Under the pieces are notes generated by a model that was not told the origin of the DNA, did not search any database, and saw only the letters and a list, made by a program, of their open reading frames with translations. A program made the position numbers and the translations under genes. DNA of 64,000 nucleotides from UBA1309 sp047605645 (GTDB taxonomy: Bacteria > Bacteroidota > Bacteroidia > Bacteroidales > Dysgonomonadaceae), in NCBI GenBank assembly GCA_047605645.1, contig JASGFJ010000002.1, positions 124,001-188,000 of the forward strand, read 5' to 3'. Positions 26,755-35,286 of this stretch are shown here, in pieces; the first letter of the stretch is position 1; every line of letters starts with the position of its first letter.

Positions 26755-29700
26755 ATGAAAAAAACTATCTATGCAGTCTTTCTCCTAAGCATAGCTTTCT
26801 TCCTTACAGGAAATTTGTATGCACAGGTGACAACGACTAGTATTAACGGAAAAATCACGACAAGTAATGAAGATGTTATCGGAGCTACAATCGTAGCCGT
26901 TCATCAACCCTCCGGGACACGTTACAGTACAATGACAAATGAAAAAGGACGTTACTCAATCCAGGGTATGCGCGTCGGGGGACCTTATAAAGTCACCATA
27001 TCGTATGTAGGATATGCCCCGATGGAATACGATAACGTACAACTTTCACTGGGTGATGCATCCACTTTTAATGCAAATCTTAAACCGGCCGACAAAACCT
27101 TAAAAGAAGTGGTCGTCACAGCTGCAGGTGGAGTAAGACATGCTGCAGGAGGTGCTGCCAGCAACTTCAATGAGAAGCAGATTAGCAATACTCCAACCAT
27201 TGATCGTAACATTTACGACATTGCTAAAATGTCTCCTCTGGTGACTGTATCCAAAGTCGGAGGACTTTCCATTGCCGGCTCTAACAACCGTTACAATTCT
27301 TTTCAGATTGACGGGATGGTCAGCAACGATGTATACGGCTTAGCCGGATCCGGAACAAATGGGGGACAAACAAGTGCCAATCCGATTTCTCTGGATGCTA
27401 TTGAAGAAATCCAGGTTGTCGTTTCTCCTTTTGATGTTCGTCAGAGCGGATTCACCGGAGGTGGAATTAATGCCATTACCAAATCCGGAACAAACAAGCT
27501 GAAAGGATCAGTATATGGATATTACACAGATCAGAATCTTTACGGAACATGGAGTCAAACCAACAATGAGAAATCTAAATTAGATAAAGAATCTACCAAA
27601 ACAGCCGGATTCACATTAGGCGGACCTATTATCAAAGATAAATTATTCTTCTTTGCAAATGCTGAATATAAATTCGATACATATTCATCTGATTATTTTG
27701 CCGGCTATAATTCCAGTTATGTATCTGTTGCAGAAGCTCAGGCTATTGCTAACAGATATGCAACCCTTACCGGATTTACAGACGGCTATGGCAGTCGTGA
27801 TATCAATACCAAGGGAGTTTCTCTGCTTGGACGTGTCGACTGGAACATTAATGAAAACAATAAATTTGCCCTTCGCTATCAGTTGAATAATTCTTATAAA
27901 GATGCCTATTCACCAAGTGCATCTACTTATTACTTTGCAAACAGTAGCTACCGCATAAAGAATAAGACAAATTCATTTGTGGCGGAATTAAATTCACATA
28001 TCTCCAACTCATTGTATAATGAGGCACGTGCAGGTGTTTCTTTTGTGCGTGACAGCAGAGAAGTTCCGTATCAGGGACCTAGTATCACCATTAAAAACCT
28101 GGGCGGATCTTATGTTGATTCGACAGCTTCATGGACGACTGGAAAAATCACGGCGTATATAGGTACTGAATATTCTTCCGGGGCCAACCGTCTAAATCAG
28201 GATATCTATACTGCCGAAGACAACTTGTCCTGGTATCATGGCGATCACACATTCACATTTGGTACTCACAATGAGTTCTATAAAATGTATAATTTATTCA
28301 TTCAGGGAAGTAACGGAGCGTATTATTATAACTCTTTGAATGATTTTCTTAAAGACAATGCATATCAGTTTTATTACGGATACTCCGATTATGCCCAGAC
28401 CGGGACTTACACTTGGGGAGCTACTGTCAAAGCCGGACAATTTGGTGTATATGGACAAGATAAGTGGAATATAAATAATAACCTATCATTGGTTTATGGC
28501 ATTCGATTCGATGTTCCGACTTTCTTTAACAAACCGACTGCTAATGATGAATTCAATAAGAGTACGTACGCTACTACATACGGGGTAAAAGTGGGAGAAG
28601 TTCCTTCAACTAAAATTATGATATCTCCTCGTTTAGGATTTCGTTGGTACACCGATGATTCACACAAAACGCTAATCCGCGGTGGTCTAGGTCTATTTAC
28701 CGGTCGTGTTCCTTTTGTATGGGTTGCCAATAACTGGTCAAACAATGGTATCGAATTGAAAAATACGACTATTTCGAAGAATGTACCTAAATTCGGAACA
28801 TACAAGAATGATGCGCTTGCTGCAATGAATTCAGCATCTGGATCAGCTTCCAAACCAACCATCAACACGGTTTCCAAGGACTTCAAATATCCTCAGGTAT
28901 TCCGTATCAACCTTGCTACAGAACATTCTTTCGGTGACGGATTAAAGATGACATTGGAAGGACTTTATTCAAAAACAATGAATAACGTTTGGTTTGAAAA
29001 TTTGGCCTTGACAGACAAGGGGAATAAAGTGTATGCTGTTAATGCAAATGATGCCAGCTCTGCTACAACTTATTATTCTACCGATGCCGGAAGCTACTAT
29101 GCAATCATTAATTTGAAGAATACGAACAAAGGATATTCTTATGCATTAACTGCTAAACTGGAAAAAACCTTTAATTTCGGACTTGACCTGTTGGGTACTT
29201 ACACATTCGGTCACTCTTATTCTGTGAATGATGGAAGTAGTTCGGTTGCATATTCAAACTGGAAGTACAACTATTCTAAAAACTCAAATGACCCGAATGA
29301 GGTTTCCTATTCCGTATTTGATGTTCCTAACAAAGTAATGGCACAGGTATCTTACACCACTCCGAAATATTTGGGTGGACGTATGGCTTCTGTTTTCTCT
29401 GTAATCTACAACGGATTCAACGGAATGCGTTATAGCTTGACCATGAACGAGTCGAAAGACTTCAATGGAGATGGCCAATATGGAAATAACCTGCTGTTTA
29501 TTCCTACTGAATATCAACTGTCGCAAATGACATTTACCAGCGAAGCCGATAGATTTGCTTTCAATAACTGGATTATTAATGATAAATATGCAAAAAATCA
29601 CCGTGGTCAATACGCTGATCGCTATTCAAACAGTGCTCCCTGGGAAGATCACCTCGACTTGCATTTTGCACAGGACTTCTTTTATCTGAAAGGAAAAAAC

Positions 29701-29931
29701 AACAAGTTATCTATCACATTTGATATTATCAATTTCACCAACATGTTGAATAAAAAATGGGGAACAGTATATTCTTCCGACTATAATGTACAACCATTAA
29801 AAGTAACAGCATTGACTGCTAATACTGCAGGAAATTATGTTCCTACTTATTCATATCAGGATGATAAGGTATATAAAAGTGATTTCAGCAGCCGCTGGCA
29901 CGGACAAATCGGGTTGAAACTTACATTCTAG
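26755..29931 (+). CDS. Oar-like TonB-dependent outer-membrane receptor
   Basis: A 1058-residue outer-membrane protein from the ATG at 26755, chosen because a cleavable signal peptide (MKKTIYAVFLL to NLYAQ) begins exactly there. Next is a carboxypeptidase-D-like beta-sandwich (about residues 28-110, INGKITTSNEDVIGATI to SYVGYAPMEYDNV), then a TonB plug (LKEVVVTAAGG, a variant TonB box region, and SFQIDGMVSNDVYGLAG), then a large barrel ending in QIGLKLTF. The layout matches the Oar family, which works without a SusD partner, and no susD lies nearby. Transported substrate is unknown; peptides or export of proteins have been suggested for relatives. It ends at terminator 29966-30002. Confidence 0.9.
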   Translation: MKKTIYAVFLLSIAFFLTGNLYAQVTTTSINGKITTSNEDVIGATIVAVHQPSGTRYSTMTNEKGRYSIQGMRVGGPYKVTISYVGYAPMEYDNVQLSLGDASTFNANLKPADKTLKEVVVTAAGGVRHAAGGAASNFNEKQISNTPTIDRNIYDIAKMSPLVTVSKVGGLSIAGSNNRYNSFQIDGMVSNDVYGLAGSGTNGGQTSANPISLDAIEEIQVVVSPFDVRQSGFTGGGINAITKSGTNKLKGSVYGYYTDQNLYGTWSQTNNEKSKLDKESTKTAGFTLGGPIIKDKLFFFANAEYKFDTYSSDYFAGYNSSYVSVAEAQAIANRYATLTGFTDGYGSRDINTKGVSLLGRVDWNINENNKFALRYQLNNSYKDAYSPSASTYYFANSSYRIKNKTNSFVAELNSHISNSLYNEARAGVSFVRDSREVPYQGPSITIKNLGGSYVDSTASWTTGKITAYIGTEYSSGANRLNQDIYTAEDNLSWYHGDHTFTFGTHNEFYKMYNLFIQGSNGAYYYNSLNDFLKDNAYQFYYGYSDYAQTGTYTWGATVKAGQFGVYGQDKWNINNNLSLVYGIRFDVPTFFNKPTANDEFNKSTYATTYGVKVGEVPSTKIMISPRLGFRWYTDDSHKTLIRGGLGLFTGRVPFVWVANNWSNNGIELKNTTISKNVPKFGTYKNDALAAMNSASGSASKPTINTVSKDFKYPQVFRINLATEHSFGDGLKMTLEGLYSKTMNNVWFENLALTDKGNKVYAVNANDASSATTYYSTDAGSYYAIINLKNTNKGYSYALTAKLEKTFNFGLDLLGTYTFGHSYSVNDGSSSVAYSNWKYNYSKNSNDPNEVSYSVFDVPNKVMAQVSYTTPKYLGGRMASVFSVIYNGFNGMRYSLTMNESKDFNGDGQYGNNLLFIPTEYQLSQMTFTSEADRFAFNNWIINDKYAKNHRGQYADRYSNSAPWEDHLDLHFAQDFFYLKGKNNKLSITFDIINFTNMLNKKWGTVYSSDYNVQPLKVTALTANTAGNYVPTYSYQDDKVYKSDFSSRWHGQIGLKLTF

Positions 29932-29965
29932 TATATATCCGTTCCTTATCAGGAAATATTTATAA

Positions 29966-30002
29966 AAAACAGACTGCTCCATCCAAACGGGCAGTCTGTT
30001 TT
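29966..30002 (+). terminator. Terminator of the Oar-like receptor gene
   Basis: AAAACAGACTGC (29966-29977) pairs perfectly with GCAGTCTGTTTT (29991-30002). Confidence 0.88.
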
Positions 30003-30089
30003 GTTATGGTTTCATCTGTCCCTTATCCGATAGAATTCCTGTTTGTTAACCCTCTGATGAATGTCGAAATGTATGGCGGTGATGGGTAG

Positions 30090-30108
30090 GGGCGAATTGA
30101 ATTCGCCC
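30090..30108. repeat. REP-like palindrome
   Basis: GGGCGAATT (30090-30098) and AATTCGCCC (30100-30108) form a 9-base palindrome around one base. It is followed to about 30185 by several smaller hairpins (CCGCAAAGCGG and neighbours). The composition is GC-rich against AT-rich surroundings and looks like a repetitive extragenic palindromic element, but copy number cannot be seen from one window. Confidence 0.45.
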
Positions 30109-30260
30109 GCAAACGAATAACCGCAAAGCGGAATCCGTTCTTCCCGGATGGATTTCGAAGGAGAACTTCGGATGTTTTTTGATACAGGAAAACAGAGCTT
30201 CTGAAGCAAGGAATAACCTGTTTTCCGATATCATGTATATATCGTATTTTCTGAGCCACA

Positions 30261-30327
30261 TTACTAATGCCTCGTTAGTAACGCTACTAATGCACTGTTA
30301 GCAGTACTACTAACGCATCGTTAGTAG
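30261..30327. repeat. Three tandem 21-base palindromes, period 23
   Basis: Units at 30261-30281, 30284-30304 and 30307-30327 each have the form (C/T)TACTAA-N7-TTAG(T/C)A(G/A). The third is a perfect hairpin, CTACTAACG against CGTTAGTAG around CAT; the first pairs TTACTAA with TTAGTAA; the second has one mismatch. Spacing between unit starts is exactly 23 bases with 2-base spacers. See findings. Confidence 0.75.
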
Positions 30328-30473
30328 TAAGGGGGCTGAAATCGCGATATTCCGGCGGATCGTTCCGGCTTGTCCTTTTCGGGCAAAAGTAGGCTTACAT
30401 CCATTTCCTGTCCATCCGTTTGTTTCGGAATATACATAGTTCCGAACGAAGCAAATCTGGCCATCGCTGTCAT
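30321..30473 (-). CDS. Possible 50-residue protein ending inside the palindrome array
   Basis: Reading leftwards from the ATG at 30473, a 50-codon frame starts MTAMARFASFGTMYIPK, continues with charged residues (DVSLLLPEKDKPERS) and ends FQPPYY, the stop codon lying in the third palindrome. Codon use looks like that of coding sequence, but I recognise no family and see no good promoter. It may be a real small gene or the remnant of a larger one cut by the repeat. The rest of 30003-30650 holds no other gene I can support. Confidence 0.35.
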   Translation of the reverse strand: MTAMARFASFGTMYIPKQTDGQEMDVSLLLPEKDKPERSAGISRFQPPYY

Positions 30474-30650
30474 ACGAAATACTTTTACAGTACTGAATAA
30501 AAAAGATAAACTGTAAAAATAAGAACTCTTTGATTCGGCTTTTGTTATCGTATCTTTCGTGTGATAAAAGAAAAAATGGCTAGGCGGAGGAAGAGTCTGT
30601 TGGTCTGTTTTGTGCTGATCTTTGTTTTTGTAAATCCATCATAAGAAGGA

Positions 30651-31412
30651 TTATTGTTTCTCCGTGAGGTATTTCCAAAAGCGTTTAGGCATGTGCTGGC
30701 GTTGCAGTTTGAGATTGATTCGCTCTTTGATAGTCATCGATTTGAAATATCCTTTCCATAATTCCTGGAACATTTTTTCATCTTCAGCAAGGATGTTTTC
30801 ATCCAACTTTCCACTGAGCAGATGCGTATCATCCTCTAAAGTCATTTCTTCGCAGGTGTGCAGGTTGTAATAATAACCATATTTTCGTTTCAGATCATAA
30901 ATTACCCATTTTTGATCTGCAAAACGATCTTTAAAATGATCGATAACCAAAGGCATCGCATTGCTTTGGGGAGAAACAGCCGCGAAAAAGATGTCGTCGG
31001 ATGCTTTTTGAAAACGGATAAACTGCTTCAGGTAAAGTCCTTCGTGTGATACGCGGCGTGCGATTTGATGCATCAGAAGGACATCGCTGTCCGCAAAGTT
31101 GGTTTCGATAGATATTGGCGCATCAATGGCTTTTCTGATGTAACGAAAGAGCAATCCGTCACTATCCTTTTCTTCCGAAAGCCATACATGTGTCAGCATA
31201 TTGCAGGCGCCTTTGCTCAGTTTTTTCTCCAACGCAGTCCATACACGGGACGATTTCTCTTCATCCGTTACTACCGTAAATATCTCCTCCACAAACAGAG
31301 GCGGAATATCGCCTTCTCCCAATAGTTTATCGGGAAATGATTTTCGGCTGTATGCCTCAAATACGGCTGTCAGTAAACCTTCGAAAGTTTTATCGTAGAA
31401 AAACAGAAGCAT
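30651..31412 (-). CDS. TIGR03915/DUF4130 putative DNA repair protein
   Basis: A 253-residue cytoplasmic protein of the family annotated as a probable DNA metabolism or repair protein (TIGR03915, DUF4130), which has a uracil-DNA-glycosylase-related C-terminal half. Typical segments are the opening MLLFFYDKTFEGLLTAVFEAY, the KAIDAP-type linker, and PLVIDHFKDRFADQKWVIYDLKRKYGYYYN in the last third. It starts 31 bases after the radical SAM gene upstream, and the two families occur as partners across bacteria. The reaction is not established experimentally as far as I know. Confidence 0.88.
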   Translation of the reverse strand: MLLFFYDKTFEGLLTAVFEAYSRKSFPDKLLGEGDIPPLFVEEIFTVVTDEEKSSRVWTALEKKLSKGACNMLTHVWLSEEKDSDGLLFRYIRKAIDAPISIETNFADSDVLLMHQIARRVSHEGLYLKQFIRFQKASDDIFFAAVSPQSNAMPLVIDHFKDRFADQKWVIYDLKRKYGYYYNLHTCEEMTLEDDTHLLSGKLDENILAEDEKMFQELWKGYFKSMTIKERINLKLQRQHMPKRFWKYLTEKQ

Positions 31413-31443
31413 AGGTTTGTTTTTATAAGCAATTTATAGCCTT

Positions 31444-32706
31444 TCAGTCCGGAAAAATAATCGATAACTGTCCGTCATCTTTCTTTTTTGCATTTCCTTC
31501 GGTCAGGACACGGCGGACGTATTCCGGTGTTGCCTCCTGTACCGAAAAGGTGGTCAATTCGCCGCAGGTAATGAAGTATTGCGCTTTCTTCATCACAACC
31601 CCCATTTTTTTTAGATGCGCACCGTTCAGCCGTCCATGACGTCGTGACATAACGATGCATTGTGCCGATTTTACGCCGATGCCCGGTACACGAAGAATCA
31701 GTGTGTAATCAGCTTTGTTTATATCCACCGGGAAAACTTCCGGATGGCGCAAGGCCCATGAAAGCTTCGGGTCAATTTCCAGATCCAAATCGGGATAGGC
31801 ATCGTCCGCAATTTCATCGGCACGATACTGATAAAATCGCATCAGCCAGTCGGCCTGATAAAGGCGGTTTTCTCTGACTAAGGGGGCTTGTTTTAATGCC
31901 GGAAGTCGTTTGTCGTAACTATTTACAGGAATATATCCGGAGTAGTATACTCGTCGCATTTGCGTTTGTTGGTAGAGGATCGATGAAACGCGAAGGATGT
32001 CTTTGTCCTGTTCGCTTGTTGCCCCGACAATCATTTGTGTACTTTGTCCGGCAGGAACAAAGCGTGGAGCTTTGCGGAATTTCTTCCGATCCTCTATGTT
32101 TTGCATTACTCCCTGCTGGATATACTTCATCGGCTTGTATACACTTCGATGATCTTTCTCCGGTGCCAGCAGTTTCAGGTTTGCTTCGGTCGGAATTTCC
32201 AGATTTACACTCATCCGGTCGGCATACAGTCCGGCCTGGTCAATCAATTCCCGACTGGCTCCCGGAATGCTTTTCATGTGGATGTATCCGTTGAAACGGT
32301 GTATTTCCCGAAGCTGTTTGACAACCCGCACCATCCGTTCCATGGTATAATCGGGATTGTTGATAACTCCCGAACTCAGGAATAACCCTTCGATATAGTT
32401 TCTCCGATAAAACTCAATGGTCAGCTCTGCCAGTTCGTCTACCGTGAAAGTTGCCCGGCGGATGTCGTTGCTTCGGCGATTGATACAGTAAGCACAGTCA
32501 TAAATGCAATAATTTGTCAGCATGATTTTCAACAGCGAGATACATCTTCCATCTTCACTGAAACTGTGACAAATCCCCATTCCGCCAACCGTGTTGCCTA
32601 CCCCGTCCGTTTTGTTCTTACGGACAGTTCCGCTGGAAGAGCAGGAAACATCATATTTCGCCGATTCTGCCAGAATCTTCAGCTTTTGTAACACATTGTC
32701 GTTCAT
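31444..32706 (-). CDS. Putative DNA modification/repair radical SAM protein (TIGR03916)
   Basis: A 420-residue radical S-adenosylmethionine enzyme. The cluster motif is C67-x3-C71-x2-C74 (NYCIYDCAYCINRR), binding a 4Fe-4S cluster. Two or three further cysteines lie nearby (C22, C46, C55). The C-terminal third has a helix-hairpin-helix DNA-binding segment, ILRVPGIGVKSAQCIV, which supports action on DNA. It is the first gene of a two-gene unit with the TIGR03915 protein. A TTTCTTTG sequence just upstream is one base off the -7 consensus, so the promoter is uncertain. The substrate lesion or modification is not known. Confidence 0.9.
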   Translation of the reverse strand: MNDNVLQKLKILAESAKYDVSCSSSGTVRKNKTDGVGNTVGGMGICHSFSEDGRCISLLKIMLTNYCIYDCAYCINRRSNDIRRATFTVDELAELTIEFYRRNYIEGLFLSSGVINNPDYTMERMVRVVKQLREIHRFNGYIHMKSIPGASRELIDQAGLYADRMSVNLEIPTEANLKLLAPEKDHRSVYKPMKYIQQGVMQNIEDRKKFRKAPRFVPAGQSTQMIVGATSEQDKDILRVSSILYQQTQMRRVYYSGYIPVNSYDKRLPALKQAPLVRENRLYQADWLMRFYQYRADEIADDAYPDLDLEIDPKLSWALRHPEVFPVDINKADYTLILRVPGIGVKSAQCIVMSRRHGRLNGAHLKKMGVVMKKAQYFITCGELTTFSVQEATPEYVRRVLTEGNAKKKDDGQLSIIFPD

Positions 32707-32828
32707 CTTATCGCAAAGAAAAGGATTTCCGGGAATATTTCACCAGAGAATAGTGCTAAAAAAGAGCGGCTGTTGAAAAGTTTTCAGAAAGAAAAAAGAC
32801 GGAAGATTCAGTTGGGAGATTGTCTGAT

Positions 32829-34031
32829 TTATTTCTCTTTCGTCAACAACTGCTTCTCGCGGCTTAGCAGCCATACGATAGCTAATGCCGAAACAAACAT
32901 CTGTGCCATCACCCAGTTCCAGCCGCCAAAATGCCAGGAAAGGATTCCCGCCAGCGTCCCCAACGCACCTCCGGTGAAAAACAAAGTCATGTAGATGGTG
33001 TTTATACGGCTGTGTGAAGATGCATCCAGCGTGTACATGAGCGCAATATTGCTGACCTGAATGGATTGTGCACCTATATCGAGTAGTAAAACACCCAGAA
33101 CCATCATCGCGGTTGAATTTTGACCTATCCACATCAACAGAATACTTACGGCAACCATTCCGATGGCTACAAAGCGCACTGTTGTCACACCGCCTTTATC
33201 GGCTCTTTTTCCCATCAAAGGAGCTGCCAAGGCACCTGCAACGGCTACCAGGCCGAAAAGTCCGATGGTGCCTGTTCCGAAATTGAATGGATTTCCACTC
33301 AAATGAAAAGTTAATGTCGTCCAGAAAGAGGATAAAAGTCCGAATTGCAGCATGCCGATTGCCGATAAGCGGCGCAACAGCTTAAAACGTCTAAACTGAT
33401 GCAATGCCGACCCCAACAAACGCAGATAGCTTCCCTCAAAAGAGGGAGTAGCATGTGGTAAATAGCATGTGAGCAGAACCGTGCTCAAGCCTACTGCCAA
33501 CAGGGATATTAAATAAATCTCACGCCAGCCAAACCATCCTGTTATCACTCCGCTGAAAACACGGGCTGCCAGGATGCCGACCAAAACGCCGGTAAAGATT
33601 ATCCCTACATTTTTTCCCCGGTGTTCACTGCTCAAACCTGCTGCCATCGGTGTAATCACCTGTACAGCTACAGCGAACACTCCGATTAAAACGCTTAAAA
33701 TCCAGACATAAAGAATTTGAGTTGTCAAGAACAACAATAATAAAGCTCCTATCAGCAAATATTGCAAGCCAAGGATTAATTTCTTCTTGTCCATTTTGTC
33801 ACCCAGAGGGGTTAAAAAGAATAATCCTAAGCCGTAGCCAATCTGCGAAAGCATTGGTATCATCCCGACACTCGATTCACTCACCTTGAATTCAGCCTGT
33901 ATTTCCTTTAATATGGGTTGGCTGTAATAAATATTCGCCACAGTGATACCGGCCGAAACGGCCATTAATAAAATGAGTCCGGCGGGAGCACTTGGTGATG
34001 ATTCCTTTACTTTCATTGAAATTGCATCCAT
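32829..34031 (-). CDS. MFS transporter, drug/metabolite exporter-like
   Basis: A 400-residue inner-membrane permease with about twelve hydrophobic helices of the major facilitator superfamily. The first helix region (LILLMAVSAGITVANIYYSQPIL) and the loop GDKMDKKKLILG (motif A) place it with the YnfM/arabinose-efflux-like exporters. Substrate cannot be predicted. It is transcribed leftwards from TACCTTTG (34065-34058). The AraC-type regulator gene lies directly upstream on the same strand (86-base gap) and may control it. Confidence 0.87.
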   Translation of the reverse strand: MDAISMKVKESSPSAPAGLILLMAVSAGITVANIYYSQPILKEIQAEFKVSESSVGMIPMLSQIGYGLGLFFLTPLGDKMDKKKLILGLQYLLIGALLLLFLTTQILYVWILSVLIGVFAVAVQVITPMAAGLSSEHRGKNVGIIFTGVLVGILAARVFSGVITGWFGWREIYLISLLAVGLSTVLLTCYLPHATPSFEGSYLRLLGSALHQFRRFKLLRRLSAIGMLQFGLLSSFWTTLTFHLSGNPFNFGTGTIGLFGLVAVAGALAAPLMGKRADKGGVTTVRFVAIGMVAVSILLMWIGQNSTAMMVLGVLLLDIGAQSIQVSNIALMYTLDASSHSRINTIYMTLFFTGGALGTLAGILSWHFGGWNWVMAQMFVSALAIVWLLSREKQLLTKEK

Positions 34032-34057
34032 AACTTAATGACTTAAATAATTTGATG

Positions 34058-34065
34058 CAAAGGTA
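34058..34065 (-). promoter_or_regulatory. MFS gene -7 element
   Basis: TACCTTTG on the minus strand, 27 bases upstream of the ATG at 34031, between the regulator stop codon and the transporter. Confidence 0.55.
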
Positions 34066-34117
34066 TGTCCCGGAACAGGATATAGAGATGCCGGATCAAA
34101 ACCAAAAGTTGCGAAAC

Positions 34118-35026
34118 TCAAACAATTTGATGCTTCCGGAATGTGTTGGGCGTTTCATTGCTCATCTTCCGGAAAAAATTGATGAAATGTGCCGACTCTT
34201 CAAACCCTAAACAGTAACCAATCTCAGAGATATTCCAATTGGTGTGCTGTAAAAGAATGCGTGCTTCCTGAGCCACTCTTTCGCTGACCAACTGAGACGT
34301 TGTTTTCCGGGTTATCTCCTTCAGGCTTCTGTTGAGGTGATTGACATGAATGGATAAATGCTCCGAAAAATCAACCGGCGACCGGAGCTTTATCCGTTGA
34401 TCCGGATTCTCGATAGGAAATTGGCGTTCAAGCAATTCCATAAATAGAGCAGAAATGCGGGCAGCTGCATTGGAAGACGGGGTTTCGGATTCGCGAGCCG
34501 GCTGCATTTTCAGGGCTTCGTGCGCCAAACTGAATACCAGTCCTCTGATCACATCGTATTTGTATTCAAAATCGGAATTTAATTCTTCTGACATTTGAAA
34601 AAAGATTTTCTCGATTTCGTCCAGCTTCTCCTCCGGAATATCATACACCTTGTTGTGGCCGGGCTTAAATACGGGATATTCCTTTATCTGTCCGTATTGA
34701 TTGAAGAATTCTTCTGTAAAAATGCAGAAAAAACCACCTTCATCTTCTTCTATCGGTTCCCAGCTATAAGGGACCATCGGGTTGGAAAAGACAAGAGTGT
34801 TGTGTCCGCTTTTTACGGTCTTATCTGCATATTGAATCTGAAATTCTCCTTTCAGAAGTGTGATTTTATAATAATCTTTGCGGCTGTACAGCGCTTGCCC
34901 ATTTCTGCAAAGCGAAACGTCTGCCCGTTTAAACACATTGAAATGCCCCAATCCTTTTTTGAGATTCTCCGGCACAAAATTGAAACGTGTCCTGTAAAAC
35001 TCCTGAATAGTCAACATCTTTTCCAT
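34118..35026 (-). CDS. AraC-family transcriptional regulator
   Basis: A 302-residue regulator with an N-terminal cupin-like sensing domain (about residues 20-165) and a C-terminal pair of helix-turn-helix motifs: SIHVNHLNRSLKEITRKTTSQLV and NISEIGYCLGFEESAHFINFFRKMSNETPNTFRK, the second matching the AraC signature. It probably senses a small molecule and controls the downstream MFS gene. A TAAATTTG element (35038-35031) ends only 5 bases before the ATG at 35026; transcription would then begin at or near that ATG, so translation is leaderless or starts at the Met three codons on (35017). Confidence 0.9.
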   Translation of the reverse strand: MEKMLTIQEFYRTRFNFVPENLKKGLGHFNVFKRADVSLCRNGQALYSRKDYYKITLLKGEFQIQYADKTVKSGHNTLVFSNPMVPYSWEPIEEDEGGFFCIFTEEFFNQYGQIKEYPVFKPGHNKVYDIPEEKLDEIEKIFFQMSEELNSDFEYKYDVIRGLVFSLAHEALKMQPARESETPSSNAAARISALFMELLERQFPIENPDQRIKLRSPVDFSEHLSIHVNHLNRSLKEITRKTTSQLVSERVAQEARILLQHTNWNISEIGYCLGFEESAHFINFFRKMSNETPNTFRKHQIV

Positions 35027-35030
35027 GTCG

Positions 35031-35038
35031 CAAATTTA
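35031..35038 (-). promoter_or_regulatory. AraC-type regulator -7 element
   Basis: TAAATTTG on the minus strand, almost touching the start codon. Confidence 0.45.
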
Positions 35039-35126
35039 TAAAAATCAAACAATCAATCATCCGCTTGGACCATCTATTCTTTCAAAAAGAGAAATCAATG
35101 CCGCTCTTTCACCTCCTGAAACAACA

Positions 35127-35151
35127 AAATCCCGCAAACTTGGCGGGATTT
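35127..35151 (-). terminator. Terminator of the siderophore-type receptor gene
   Basis: AAATCCCGC (35127-35135) pairs with GCGGGATTT (35143-35151). It lies 136 bases past the leftward receptor stop; both sides have T-rich exits. Confidence 0.75.
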
Positions 35152-35286
35152 CTTGCTATATAAGTACATGTTCATCATTGATGGTCAGGGTAAGTATTTG
35201 TCGTTTTCTGAAAATAAGCAGCGTATGAAGATGGACTTCTGAAACTGATTTTATAGAACGACTTGTAGCACACTTACCGTATCTTT

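Noticed and set aside
30261..30327. CRISPR-like array
   Set aside because: Only three units, spacers of two bases, each unit a palindrome; there are no cas genes.
32829..35026. Arabinose operon suggested by the AraC regulator and an arabinose-efflux-like MFS protein
   Set aside because: No arabinose enzymes are present; AraC-type regulators and this MFS group are too broad to imply a substrate.
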